NCBI GenBank assembly: GCA_035222895.1
Contig: JAVYIG010002218.1
Span: 1-64,000, forward strand
Source of the DNA: Strongylocentrotus droebachiensis
Lineage: Eukaryota > Echinodermata > Echinoidea > Camarodonta > Strongylocentrotidae
Direction: 5' to 3'
DNA length: 64,000 nucleotides
In this document: piece by piece, positions 9,366-21,700 of the stretch
Layout: every line of letters starts with the position of its first letter
How positions within the stretch are numbered: position 1 is the stretch's first letter
Position numbers and translations under genes: made by a program
Notes under the pieces: generated by a model
The model's database searches: none
The model's input: the letters and a program-made list of their open reading frames with translations, nothing else
Told to the model about the DNA's origin: nothing

Positions 9366-12286
9366 ATTCTATGTATGCAAGCGACCGCGGAGCAGTTTCG
9401 TATAACAGCTCCACAGCTTGAGCTCAACTGTGCACTTTGTGGAGAGATCGGTTCGCCCTCTATTGACAAGTGCGTGTGAAAGTGTGCATACAGATCAGTG
9501 AGATGGCGTTCTTTCAACCGGTTGATACATACATGTACATGTAAATGTAAAATAAATAGGGGGGGGGGGGCTCTTTTTTTAACCTTATGATGTCAGTCCT
9601 ACCGTTAGGGGAGGGGGGCAGAAAAAGGAAATTGAAGAAGAGGAAAAAGAAGGTCATAAGATATGCTGTGCGTTGTTAGCACAACATTTTCCGGGCTTGT
9701 AGGAAGCTGCCTTGAATAGGTTGTTGCGTTAGAATTGCATATTACCCTAAATCCCCCACCCTTTCAAAAGCCTCACTACCTGTAATACATTTAATCGATT
9801 AATTTTGAAGATCGAGATTGATTGATCTTCATGACTGTCTTATCGTCTTATTTGGTCTCCGTGTCTCGTGAGGGTATGAGTAATCGTCGTCCGTCCGTGA
9901 TCTCGCATAATCTTGTCGAACTCGTGATTGAGACATGGACAAGAGGACGTCAAGTGCATGCAAAATCCGCACCCTCTCTTTTTCTTTCTTTCTGTCCCCT
10001 CTTCCCGCTTCTCATCCACGTATCTTTCTGTGCCTTTCTCTCTCTCTCTGTCCTCCCCTCTTTTGTTCCTCCCTCTCTCTCCTTTCCCCCTCTCTCTCTC
10101 TCTTTCTCCCCCTCTCTCTCTCCAGTAACTGTATGTCTGTCTGTCTGTCTCACCTTATCCCCTTTCTATCTCTCTGTTTGTCTGCCTCATGTCTATCTCC
10201 CTCTCCTTCTCACTCTCTCTGTCTCTTTCTCCTTTTAAAAGTAATTTTAGCTGTCTGTCTCCTCACCCTTTCTATCGTTGTGTCTCTCGCTTTCTCTCTC
10301 CGAGTACCCTCTCTCAGTCTCTTTCTCCATGACGAAGGGGGAGGAGGAGAGGGGGAGCGGGATAGGGATAGGGAGCAGGAAGAGATGTGGAGTAGGAGGA
10401 GGAGGAGGAGAAGGGGTGTGGAATGGAGGGGAGGGGTAGGGAACTTGGAATTTTCAATCTGACATGGTAATTTTGTTTTCTCCAAGCGATCGCCTGTCCT
10501 CACCCGACACTGCATGGCAATTTTAGGCAGGCTACGTGTACTGCAACAAATACAAGCAAAGGACCCATCCCCCCCCCCCCCCTCTCAGCAAGAAAACCCT
10601 GGTCACCGCGCCGTTTCTTGCTTAATAATACCATGGTGATGGATAACCGTATTAATATTAGCAAATGTTACCCACTGATGGATGAGATACAGCATACAGA
10701 TGATTAGAATTAATTATAAATAAATATAAATTGATACATCGATCATCGGAGGTTAATCAGAACAGGGGGGGGGGGGGGGTTAGCAATATAGGATTTAAAC
10801 CCTTGCCACCATGAATATAATACAGAACAGACACTACAACGGTAAATGTTTCTTTACAGCGAGATTAATCTCTTTAAAGTATTCGTAAGCTTAAATAATT
10901 ATTTAGTAGTAGGTCCATGGTAGTAGCGAGGTTAATCAGTATCAGTTTTTCGTAAATTATTCCTAACAAGTGAGTTAAATCTCCATAAAGCTAAACGCTT
11001 GTGTAATCTTCTTCCAGCGAGTCAAATCGCCTGTGATATTTCATCACAGCGAGTTTAATCTCTATTATAAAGCTTGCTTTTATATACCTCTTTTCGACCA
11101 ATAAAAAAAGGACAATAATAGGTAGAAGATTTCAGCATTTAGGGAGTGAATACTAATAAAGTGACGCGTGATAATGGATGGGATGGGAACGGAATGGGGG
11201 GGGGGGGGGGGGGAAGACGATTATCTTTAATAGGCTTTTATCACAATATTGTTCGAGTTTTTCAAGCTTCTTTTTGTCTCGAATACCAGCCCTAAAGCCG
11301 GATCACAATGAGATAAAGACACCTTTTTTGTGACGCATTGGTACATTTAAAAGGGTTTCCTTTTCACTCATTGACTGAGTTTTTCTCTCAAAAAAGCATC
11401 CATATATTACGGTTCATCTTAAATTCACTGTTTCCCATAACGTTGGAATAATATTTCTCATTCCTTTTCATGAAATGATTGATGAAATTATGCTTTTTGT
11501 TCCTCAGCTCACTATCTTGAAAATGTATATATATTAATGACGATGATTATGAATGTCAAATGGATGGTGCTGAAGGCAAATGGCGCTCACGACACCTATG
11601 CTAGTGGAGGATAGGCGGGGTATACAAGTTCGAACAAATAATTAACAGCCCCCCCCCCCCCCTCCTCAAAAAAAGCTATCACATTTTCAAGTGCAAAGTT
11701 TAATGCATTATTATTATAAAAAAACTGTGCTTGGAAGCAAAACAAACACAGAATTTTGCAAATCATTATTTATGAAGGGTAGATAACTAGATATTACCAG
11801 GGGCACATACATACCCACTGTTACACAAAAATGAAACCAAGACTTATCAATTTGCTAAATATTATGGTATTATTTTTGGTTCGGGCAGCGGCATGAGGAA
11901 AGGCTAGTATAAACACCAATCATATCTCACAACTGAGCAGACCCCATCTAGCGCGCGCATAATAATATACCCGTGCTGTTTCATTGATCACAAAGTATGT
12001 AAACACAAACTAGCGCAGCTCACGTTGTACAGCGCTGCACACGTGTGCTTCATAGACCATACACTGAATGCACGCAGTCCCAATGCTGCTATGGTTCTGT
12101 CTCGTCCTCTTTCTCTGCTGGGTTCAGTGTTGACATTTCGCAGGCTGGGGTGAAGGCGTGAAAGAGCCAGCGAGAGGGAAGTCGGTGGTAGAAATCATAC
12201 ATGATTGGGATCTGCGTGGCTCACTCACTCTATTCTGCAGGTAAACCACAACGCGAGTTGCGCAACTTCTCAAGACGGTGCGAGGA
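9366..12286. other. Low-complexity intergenic region upstream of rapsyn
   Basis: No gene is recognised. It contains G or C homopolymers of 10-18 bases near 9560, 10568, 10766, 11196 and 11650. A CT-rich block (about 10000-10330) switches to a GA-rich block at 10337-10440. Five spaced AGCGAG/TAATC motifs lie at 10858-11062. An E-box palindrome, GCACACGTGTGC, lies near 12037. Confidence 0.7.
10858..11062. promoter_or_regulatory. Cluster of AGCGAG-TTAATC motifs
   Basis: Five related 15-bp motifs occur at 10858 (AGCGAGATTAATCTC), 10925 (AGCGAGGTTAATCAG), 10968 (degenerate), 11016 (AGCGAGTCAAATCGC) and 11048 (AGCGAGTTTAATCTC). An isolated GAGGTTAATCAG lies at 10749. TAATC is the core bound by K50 homeodomains such as Otx. 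The cluster lies 1.2-1.5 kb upstream of the rapsyn TATA box. It could be an enhancer or just a decayed minisatellite; function is inference. Confidence 0.25.
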
Positions 12287-12292
12287 TATAAA
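12287..12292 (+). promoter_or_regulatory. TATA box, putative rapsyn core promoter
   Basis: A TATAAA sits 88 bp before the rapsyn start codon, which would place transcription start near 12317 and give a 5' UTR of about 58 bp. Position and sequence are suggestive only; no initiator motif was confirmed. Confidence 0.4.
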
Positions 12293-12374
12293 GGATTTAT
12301 GTAGCTCTTCGTAAGAATTGTGAGCTGTGTGAGGTGGAGTTGGTTGGAGGTGGTATTGCTGGAGTCGGGGCACC

Positions 12375-13067
12375 ATGGGCCAGCGACAGACACGCCAGAA
12401 AGTGGACAAGGGCTTGAAATTGTACCATGCCAGGAAAACGGAGCAGGCTGTTCACGAGTGGAAGAGGGTTTTATCGAAGGTGAAAGAACAGCGGTTGCGG
12501 TTTGAGGTGCTGGGGCACCTGGCACAGGTGTACGGAGAATGGGGCTTCGCTCGGGAGAAGATGCACTATGCCGTCCAACAGATGGACATCGCTTCCGATC
12601 TTGAGAGCGACGAACTCAAATCGGAGTCCTATCTAAACTTGGCGATTTCGAATGAAAGATTATGCGAGTACCACAAGTCACTGTCGTACGCCAGACACAG
12701 CCTAGCCACCGCCATGAGCTCGGGTGTAGGATCGTCCAAGTTGGGTTATATCTACTTGGCGCTTGCTGCGTCTAACCTGGGTTTCAGCAGTTTCAAAGAC
12801 TCCTTGGAAAACTTGGAGAAGGCCGTGAAGATGGCCATCGAAGCCGAGGACCAGATGCTGGAGTGTGAAGCATATGGGTGTTTAGGGAATGTATACAAAT
12901 GTCTCAAGGATTACGACAGGGCTTTGAAGTTCTATGTGAGGGCAAGGGAGCTCATTAGGTGCAGGGGGCAGGACTGGCCTCCCAGGCTGAAGACACAAGC
13001 CTATTTGAACATGGCTACGGCCTACAGGAGTATGAGGAAACTGGACATGGCCATGGATTGTGGTGAG
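12375..13067 (+). CDS. RAPSN: Rapsyn, first coding exon (231 codons, TPR repeats)
   Basis: Scaffold protein that clusters nicotinic acetylcholine receptors under the postsynaptic membrane. The exon starts MGQRQTRQKVDKGLKLYHAR, close to vertebrate rapsyn (MGQDQTKQQIEKGLQLY). Gly2 is retained for N-myristoylation and the ATG context is strong (CACCATGG). Tetratricopeptide repeats follow through the exon: about residues 6-39, then helices with SYLNLAISNERLCEYHKSLS (near 85-104), LGYIYLALAASNLGFSSF, MLECEAYGCLGNVYKCLKDY and AYLNMATAYRSMRKLDMAMD. That covers TPR1-5 and most of TPR6 of the usual seven, about 56% of a typical 412-residue protein. It ends at a consensus donor, GAG|GTGAGT (13068), in phase 0. 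The coiled coil and C-terminal RING are not recognisable further on. Base composition is clearly more GC-rich than the flanks. Confidence 0.93.
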
Positions 13068-14373
13068 GTGAGTCCATAACATAGTGTGATAAATGAGAAT
13101 GGGGGAGGGGGCGTCCATTCGGTGAGGTTGTCCGGCTGGGGGGGGGGGGGGGGAGGGGCAACTGATCTAAATGCACCCCAGGGTCGAAGACCCGGCAGAA
13201 TGGTTAAAGCGCGGCATCTATTGGAATGGTACTGATGATTATGACAATTGTGATGATTATATTGATCAAGATGATTATGATGATGAAGATGATGAATTGA
13301 TTATGATGATGAAGATGATGAATTGATGACGAGGAGGAAGATGATGACAATGGTGCTTATAAGTATGCTCATCAAAAATGTATATATTCCTTGATTTTGT
13401 TTTCGTAGACTGTACCTTCTTTCAGTCAATTTTGTGGAAATATTCTGACAGATATTGCTACCAACTCATCCACGACAATTTGTTTTCAAGTCAACCATGC
13501 AATGTTGGAATTACCACATCACAAACACTCTCATCGCACAAAATAACAGATACCACAACCGCCACCACCACGGTACCACCACTACCATCATCATCTAGTT
13601 ACCATCCAATCATCCAATGCCGGTACCGAGCCCTGCTCCCATCACCTTTCTCTAGCTCTCATATCATTACTTTCAACTCAACTACCACCACCCACACTAC
13701 CACAAGTTTACAACTATCTAAATGATTTCAAATCCAACATTGTACTTTGATTTACACATAATTCTTATCTTGCAATTATTGATTTAAAATGAATCGTCTT
13801 TTATATTGCATTATAATGGTAAATCAACTAATTTTCAGCCAAATATTCGAGTGATCTTTTACTTTAAGTTTTCATAATAATAATGTATCCAAAGCTTTAA
13901 TATATTTTATGAAAGTGTGATTTTGATTTCTAATGATTATGTGCTTTAACTTTTTACTATTATTTTCTTTGTATTTTATCGATGATCCTATTTTATTACC
14001 AATTTTACATTGTAAGCATTGTGTAAATCGTCCCTGGACTATTATTTTGTATTTTTAATAAGCCACGTTGAATTGAATCGAATTGAATAGGATTACCATC
14101 TCCATCAGCACTACCTCCAAGCGCCAACATCATCATCATCATCACCATCTCTTAATCCCATACCAACCACAACTCAGTGCAACTCATCATCGGATTGTCA
14201 TCTACCTCTGAGTCGTGACAGCGGTTGACCTAGTATGATAACTCAGGCATCCCAAATGTTTTCAATTCATTCTGTCCTGTGGTATATATCACAGGAGCAC
14301 TATATAATGGGGGCACTGGGTTTCATCGTGAAAAGGGGGTGTTAAAGATCACTGGGGAATCATGGTAAGTTCT
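13068..14373. other. Start of rapsyn intron 1, simple repeats
   Basis: Intronic by position. It holds a G homopolymer at about 13138-13153, a GAT/GAA microsatellite at 13240-13335, an ACC/CAC-rich stretch at 13555-13700 and a CAT repeat near 14128-14146. The 115-residue ORF at 13378-13725 is low complexity and not a credible exon. Confidence 0.6.
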
Positions 14374-14522
14374 GGACCCTGTTTCACAAAACTTATCATC
14401 AGTGACAAATGACAGTTTTTGTTATAAGCTACTGAAATCCTTGCTTCTGATTGGTTATCAGCACATTTGTCACTGATTTTTGTCATTTCTCATTGAAAAA
14501 AAGGCTTTGTGAAACGGGTCCC
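14374..14522. mobile_element. Hairpin MITE (GTTTCAC family), copy 3
   Basis: A 149-bp relative of 3637-3783 with ends GGACCCTGTTTCACAAA and TTTGTGAAACGGGTCCC. It keeps the internal block GCTACTGAAATCCTTGCTTC. It is a dispersed copy in the presumed rapsyn intron. No target duplication is clear. Confidence 0.8.
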
Positions 14523-17500
14523 TGGTAACGATCAAGAATAGAAGCCAACCAAACTACATCATTTTGATTGTATAACTATTTTAATGAAATGCATCTATCC
14601 AAATAATTTTGTTGAACTGCTGAGTAATAACCGAATGAAGAACGCATTTCATAAAACATGGATTTACGAGAAAATCCATGATGAAAAGACGAATCTTTAT
14701 CCACGTTAAAGACGTCTACTGCGTCTACACTTTGTGTTAAAAGCTGTTTTGTCTTCTTCATATTTCAACATCTGATTACAAAAATATATATCTTCATAGC
14801 AGTTCACTTTATTCCTGTGAACCAGTTGAATATCGGCGGCTTATTTCCTACTTACTCCTGCCAAAGAGTTAGAATTAAGTTAGTTAGAATTTGTCTATTA
14901 TACAGTTACAGCAATAATTACTGCCTACGCGCCGTAATCACATAATTTTATGCCGCCCCCGCCCTTACTAACCTTGCTGGCTACGCCCGTCACGTTCTGC
15001 GGAAGAATTGACATATAGTTAGAATGATGGAAGAATGATGGTTAGAAAAATTACATCGTTTGGGGTATAGTATGCACACTATAATAACGAACACAGTGCT
15101 CGAGTACAGCAAATGTCATCACCTTTCCGTACAATACCACCACATCCGCCCCTTGTCACCCCTTGCTGGCCAGTGGCTACGCCCTTCAGCTGATAATGAA
15201 GTAGTTAACATGACCATGATTGATGTGCCTCATAATGAAGACGTTTGGGATGTAATTACATGTCCTCATCACCTCCCTTCGACTCCACCGATCTCATTAA
15301 AGCGCCCTATCCTACGACTACACAAACGTTCCTGGAATGCTTTTCGCACATGCCTACCCGACTTCGATGACGTATGGCTCAGTTTAATTGAAGTGACAAC
15401 TGCGTTTATGAGAGCGATTATTCCCGACTTGTGGGACCTGTTCGAGTTATTGTTATGATTTGTTCCAGCTATGGCTTTGACTTTGGAGAGCGATTGGAAA
15501 AATGGGTTCCAAGAAAGAGGATAGTTTACGAGCAGCCGTTAAATTGATTTCCTCCTCCCTTGCATATTACAGAGACACGCCAACAGTAGTCCTTGCACTC
15601 GACATGTGTGGGACCTGTTCGAGTTACTGTTATGATTTGTTCCAGCAATGACTTTGACTGTGGAGAGCGATTGGAAACATGGCGTCCAAGAAAGAAATAG
15701 GATACTTTATGAGCTATCAATTTGCCCCCCCCCCCCCCCTTCGCACTGGCAAGGGAATCACATGATATATCACATGATTTGTAGGGTAAAGGATGATCAT
15801 AATATTCTGTGAATCTAATAACGAGATTACCTGTGTGAGCTCTTTGACGTTTCAGCGTAATATTTTGCAGCTTGATATGATTCATTCCAGTCCAGTTCCA
15901 ATGTTGGCCTAAGCATGTAACTGATGCATAACGAATCAGTAATTAACATAGAACAACAATGTAATAAATTCGTATTCCAGACAAAAAATGATGTTGACAA
16001 AATGACACATCTTCCATCAACGAGGAGATCAATGTCACTTACTAGCACGCCGATCACTCTAAAGAGACCATTATGGATCAACTAAACGATGGGTCGATTT
16101 GGGTTTTATTGTCAAAAGGTTCAATTTAAAGTGCTTAACTTTATTTGCTTTTGTATAATACGGATTTTGCCATTGTGACGTAATTGTCATCATTCATGAA
16201 AATGGCAACGAAAGGTTCAGAAACAGATCATGACCGACCTGTATATTTCCGTATACCTGAGTTCACACATTGGCTTGATACTTATTTGATCGAGAAAGCG
16301 GTTGCAAAAGGTTAGCCTCTAGAGATTTTGTTTTGGTTCATTCTAATCACGTAAGAACAGACTATGTAATTGCGGATATAATATCATTTCGGCATGTTCA
16401 AAGCGACAATCGCAACATTTTGCAGGGTCGTGGAACCATTTCTTTCTTCTTCAAAGCAATATGTGAGGCATTCAAATGGTATAAAACTCATTTCCCCACA
16501 CATCCAGGAAAAACAAATCGTGTGACTTCGTTGAGCTGTCGTATATATCTTCGTCCTTTCAGCGAATTCGGATCGTGTGAGAATCGACACTAGCGAAAAT
16601 AATCCTTCAGCCGCGTCGACTTGTGAAAAAACAATTTGCATTGGCGAAGATACGCAGGTGGCCCCCGTCTTCAGAAGGGTTATTCGAAAATGATGGTACG
16701 ATTGTTTGTGGGTGAGATGGTTATTGGTTGAGCGTCTGGGACCCTCATTTCCTAGAATTGAACGGTCTGTTGACATGATAAAGGGGGAATGAACTCTAGG
16801 TTATGATTTCAATGTTATGATAATTACGTTTTCTTAGAAAAGTATCATCCAAGCTCAAAGGAAAGTTAAAAAGCCATTGTTCATCTGTGATTGAATTGGG
16901 TACCGTCGGTCACCTACCTTACTCCTTAGTATTCGAGGTAAGAAATCCAAATCATAATGTACCAGAACTAAATTACATCACACCCGGCACCCCGACATCA
17001 TAGTTAATGTGTCGGATGGATCTTTGACCTTGCACTGTGATTGGTGCTTTTAATGCATCACGTGACATTGATTAGATAATGCAATGATTGTTGTATGCTG
17101 TTGCAGATAAGTAATGCGCGCTAAATTTTTATAAAGAGCTTAGAAACATGTATTTTATTGTCCCATCTAATTGTGAAATAATAGCTTGGTAATGGTGTAA
17201 CGAAATGAAATTCAAATGGAACAACTTTATTATGTTCTCCTAATTTGACTACTTCTTAAAGAATCTTCATAATGCGTGGCAAATCATAATTGGTTGTATG
17301 GTTAATTCGAATGTTTTGATTCGTCAAAAAGAATAAATCCTTTGAGGAATGATACAACTTTTCATGGCTGTTCCCCGACAAAAAAGAAATTTCTTGAGTA
17401 TTATTATTAAGCTTATGAATATAAGCACCTTATAACCCATACAACAAAACATTCAATATCTGTATAATGTAAAATTATATTGTACTTGACTATGCACCAG

Positions 17501-18408
17501 GCAAGGAAAATGTTTCTGATGGAAATCAATCAGAGAGCTGCAAACAAAAGCAGAGATGACAAGGCTGTGCTTCTCATTTCATCCATCTTCGCCCTCGACC
17601 TTGTCCTGGGCTGATCGTTAATTTCCGCTTGTAAATTACCGTGATCGTCGGCAGCGCTCCGTGTCCCGCAGACGACAAAAAATGTTTTCTCGCGCCGGGA
17701 TCACGAATTTGCCGCCAACATTGCGCGTGTTGAAAGGCGGGATCGTGTCGAGTTTCGATGGGTAATACAGCGATTACTTCTTCTCGAAATGGGGTTGTGT
17801 TACTGGTAGGAGGGCGTAGATGGTGATTTTCGGTGGTAGGGTGAAGGGATGGGGCGAGTTACTGATGATTGTGTGGACCACTCGGATGTTCGGAATGTTC
17901 AGTTCGGTCGAGTCTATATATTCATTTTCCAATAAGAAAAAGAACAACTTACAACCATTGAAATAAAAAACATTACAAAAAATACAAGGTACATTGTACT
18001 GCATTGGTACTGCCCAGAAATAATAATGACAGACAGTTGCTCACATGATTTGACCCCCACCATATTTCCGCATCCTAGATACCCGGTTCTATAGGGCCGA
18101 CTTATATTTATACCCAAAACGCCCCTGTCCGTAAAATTTCCGTCCCCGCCCTTCGAACACGCTGATGCCGGGAAGCGAGTTAGACAAGCAGAACTGAAAA
18201 GAAAAATCGATCTCATGATGAGCTGCCAGATGAATAACCAAGCACGAGTAGAGCACTTAACTACATCAGAAAAGGTCCCTGGTTTGACCTGGTGAAGTTG
18301 AAGGCTGCCAAATAATCGAATTTGAAATTTGACAAATGCGTGTTACATAGTATACTGTCTTCCGTTTGTTGATGTGTGCGTGTAGACACGAATGCACAAA
18401 AGTTGTAT
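14523..18408. other. Presumed intron sequence with a short direct duplication
   Basis: Mostly unique DNA. A block of about 95 bp at 15431-15527 recurs at 15607-15703 (shared GGGACCTGTTCGAGTTA and GATTTGTTCCAGC), a diverged tandem copy with period near 177 bp. A C homopolymer lies at about 15726-15739. A GC-richer island at 17575-17760 has no recognisable coding frame. ORFs of 60-132 residues here have no family resemblance that I can see. Confidence 0.5.
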
Positions 18409-18412
18409 TTAA

Positions 18413-18792
18413 AGATAAAGGTGAGTTCTGGTCATCCGATTGCATTGTGAAAGAAAAGGTTTGGAATGGATCAGAAAAAGTTGATCATGTAGCATGTAAG
18501 TATTGGTGTGTACTCCAAAGTTCCGGAGTCATCAAAATCATAATAAATTTGGCCCAGTCTTGGTAAAGTAACAAGCACTGTACACAGAGAGATGTATATG
18601 GGACTACACAAATGGTGTCGGAGCTACTAACCTTGATTTCCCAATCTTTCTATGCTCATTACTCAGCCAGTATACATTTTCTACCAAACTTGTTTGGCAA
18701 ATGACATTTATTTGTAATCTTGAACATACAGTTTAAGTTTCGTTTGATTCTGTGAGAATTTTTTTTTTTTTAACCAGAACTCACCTTTAGCT
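18413..18792. mobile_element. TTAA-flanked MITE, AGAACTCACC family, copy 1
   Basis: This 380-bp element lies between TTAA (18409-18412) and TTAA (18793-18796). The terminal inverted repeats read AGATAAAGGTGAGTTCTGGT on the left and ACCAGAACTCACCTTTAGCT on the right. TTAA duplication is used by piggyBac- and Kolobok-type transposases. There is no ORF. It is inverted relative to the copy at 52255-52639. Confidence 0.85.
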
Positions 18793-21700
18793 TTAATCCC
18801 ATTTCCCCCTTATTCAATTGAGAAACGTGAAGTTTCATTAGGAAGGCTCCCATTTACGAGTCATTGCTTGGTTAGGGCTAGTATTTGATCCTTGCCAATC
18901 TTTAAAAAAATGTTTAATTGGTGTTTAATTCATCGATATATTTTTAATTGATATTTTGCCCTCTCACTCCATGAAACAAATCATTCCCCCAAAGTTGCCA
19001 ACAAATTTAACGCTGCTCTATTCGCTGTTTGATTTTATTAAGATTTTTGGTGCGACATTTGTTTATTTGTTTGTTTTAATTTAATTACAAATCACCTCCA
19101 TCAAATAATATGTTAGAATCGAATTGTAAATATGTTATAGAATACTTTCAATGAGTCAGTAAAAGTTATTCCATCAATTTGGGATAACCCACCTCGCCCC
19201 CTGCCCTTGCCCCTTTCCTTCCCTCATGCTAATATTTGCGATTAGTTTTCCAAATCCCGCGTTGACCTTCCTTCGAGTCACGTGACAGTTTGGTCATTTT
19301 TTTTTAACCCGAGCTCCAAGGCAAAAGTATCGGGTGACATAACGCAACACCAAATATCAATATCACAGTCATTAACATTGTCCGCAGGGCATTTGGTTTT
19401 TGCGGTCGTTTTCTAAAATTTTTGTTCGCCGCCCTATCACTATTAGCTTTCTCTTTTTCTTCGCCGCCCGTCCCATCTTGCCATTTACGCGTAATAACAT
19501 TGTTGGAAAGGTCGGAACCCATTTTTATTGTACAATACAAAAGTCACAAATCGCGACGGAGAGCACCGTATCGTTGTGCCCCTTTATCTCTTTGTACATG
19601 CATACAAAAAAGCATTTCCTTCATTTTAATCAACTTCTGTATTTTTAACTCCCAGCTTCCATCAAAGGAGACAAAATGTAGCTTGCATCTTCGCTTAATA
19701 TACCCGTTTTTTATGACTTAATGCTTATTCTTGCTGTGTATGTTTATGTGTAAGTCCCTGTTTACTTCTTTCCCTTATTGAAAAAAAAGGATATTGAGGG
19801 TTTATGTCAATGTATATATTAACTAATAAATTAGGCTTACGTACTTATCTTTCCAAAAAAAATTTGGCGTTTAGAATAAATCGGAAGCGTAGTTCAGAAC
19901 GTAACAGTGTTCGATGATTTGAAAGTTAAATGTAGTTTTGAGAACGTTAATACGTGATGCCTATATAAGTATAAATGAACATTCGGCCATCCTATTTGTG
20001 CGCTCATATATGAAGAGTTTAATTCCTAAAAGAGCTAAATCCATTTTTGTTACTTCAGAGAAAAAAGAAAAAGTTTACCAGATTTTGTACAGGCGTTTAT
20101 GGAAAAATGATATTAGAAGGTTCATTTTTACATTATTGCTCCCAAAATGTATGCAAATAATTTTGTTGAAAGGCGGGTACTTCTTAAGTGAAAAATGTTC
20201 GGATATCAATAAATCAATTTTCATCCAAAGTGGATTTAGCTCCTTTTGGAATTAAGCTCTTCATATTATGCATTGTAAAGAGAATAAAGATACAAGGGCC
20301 TTGGTAACTTTATGTGGGAAATGCCATTCGATTTACGTGATTCTATATAAAAAAGGAATTAATGATCTCAATGTCCTTGCTTATTAAAGATGGACAAAGC
20401 CAGCAAAAAAGCAAGAGAGAGAGAGAGAGAGAGACACCCTTCTTTGTAAGATGTGAATCTATTTAGAGTTGTCGATTCTTTCACTTTGGATTTTTCCAAA
20501 ATCGAATTGAATATCTAGGTTTCATTCTATTTAAATAAACACGTAATCATTCTCAATGATGACCTTTAGAATAATACGTAACAGATTTTAGTGCCACTGC
20601 CCCATCGTAAACATTGTTGAAATGATGAGTAATTCATTTTCAGTAGAACTCTGTATAGCTGCTAACCTTCACTGTCAGGTTGTTTTTTTTGTAAAATAAA
20701 TTGATTTCGTTTATGTATAATGATCTACGAATGTATGTTAAATGAAATAGTTCCGTGTCTTAATCTAGCACACTGCATGTAGCAAGGTACGTTTCATAAT
20801 AGCTCATTACCCACAGTTTCGAGCATTTGCGATAGCATGTGAAAATACCACTATCCACGATTTGTTCTTGTTTCCTTGTAACGTCCCGTTCTAGATTGCT
20901 TGCTTTGAGACGCTTTGGACCGTAATGTACCTGTTTACTAATGGAAATGACTATATCTTTGGCTTAATTTTGTTTACATCTTCCCCCTTTCATCCTTACT
21001 TCCTGCAAAGTTGCGTTTCTTTGAATGTAGCAACAAAAGAGTCAAGCACCATAGCTTCAATATACCATTATCTCGCCCACAACGAGCTTGATTGGGGGGA
21101 GTTTTCGATTCATAAAAATTGCAGGCCTTTGCGGTATATACCGAATAAAATTCTGCTAATGACAAAGATGTCTCCATGCTATATCGACCCAGCCATATAT
21201 TTGTGTTCCTTGGTGTAATTGAGAAGATAATTAAAGGCACACTGTCCTACTTGTAGCTACTTGCTCCCTCTATATAGAAAACTTCCCAAATCGGTGCCTG
21301 TTGGTCCCCCATGATCCTCTTTTTCTTATGTTAAATGAGAGCTGAGTTAATGAGATAGCCACCTGTCACAGTGACCTCGATGGCTCTCTGGGTGGTCTAA
21401 TCCCTTCTAGCTGCAGTAGTAAAGCCTCCCTTTAAATACCCCCGGAATTCCCGAATAACTTCATTCTTAATTCTGGGTCTCAGTCAGATTACGTTCAGTA
21501 ATATGATTTGGGAAAAATAAAGTAAAAACAAACAAGTAAATTGATTAGTAATTGTATACTGATGATGGTAATTACATTTTGATAAGCAGTAATATTAATA
21601 ATAATTGTGGTATTGATTATTAAAGAGTTATTAGCGCGGCGGTAATAATATAATTCATATTTTGATCGAAAATCAAGCAGAATTATACAACAATAATGAC

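Noticed and set aside
7970-9479. Paired ORFs beginning MASKINPSVKESG in both duplicated segments
   Set aside because: The few differences between copies include amino-acid changes and one in-frame indel, there is no family resemblance, and the opposite strand is equally open. Recent duplication alone explains the shared frame.
12124-12525. 133-residue minus-strand ORF over the rapsyn start
   Set aside because: Shadow of the rapsyn exon and promoter; proline/serine-rich with no domain.
13378-13725. 115-residue plus-strand ORF after the rapsyn exon, considered as rapsyn exon 2
   Set aside because: Threonine/serine/proline low complexity from an ACC-type repeat; no TPR or RING pattern.
15060-15458. 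132-residue ORF in the presumed rapsyn intron
   Set aside because: No recognisable domain, and its end lies in a local direct duplication; a chance ORF is more likely.
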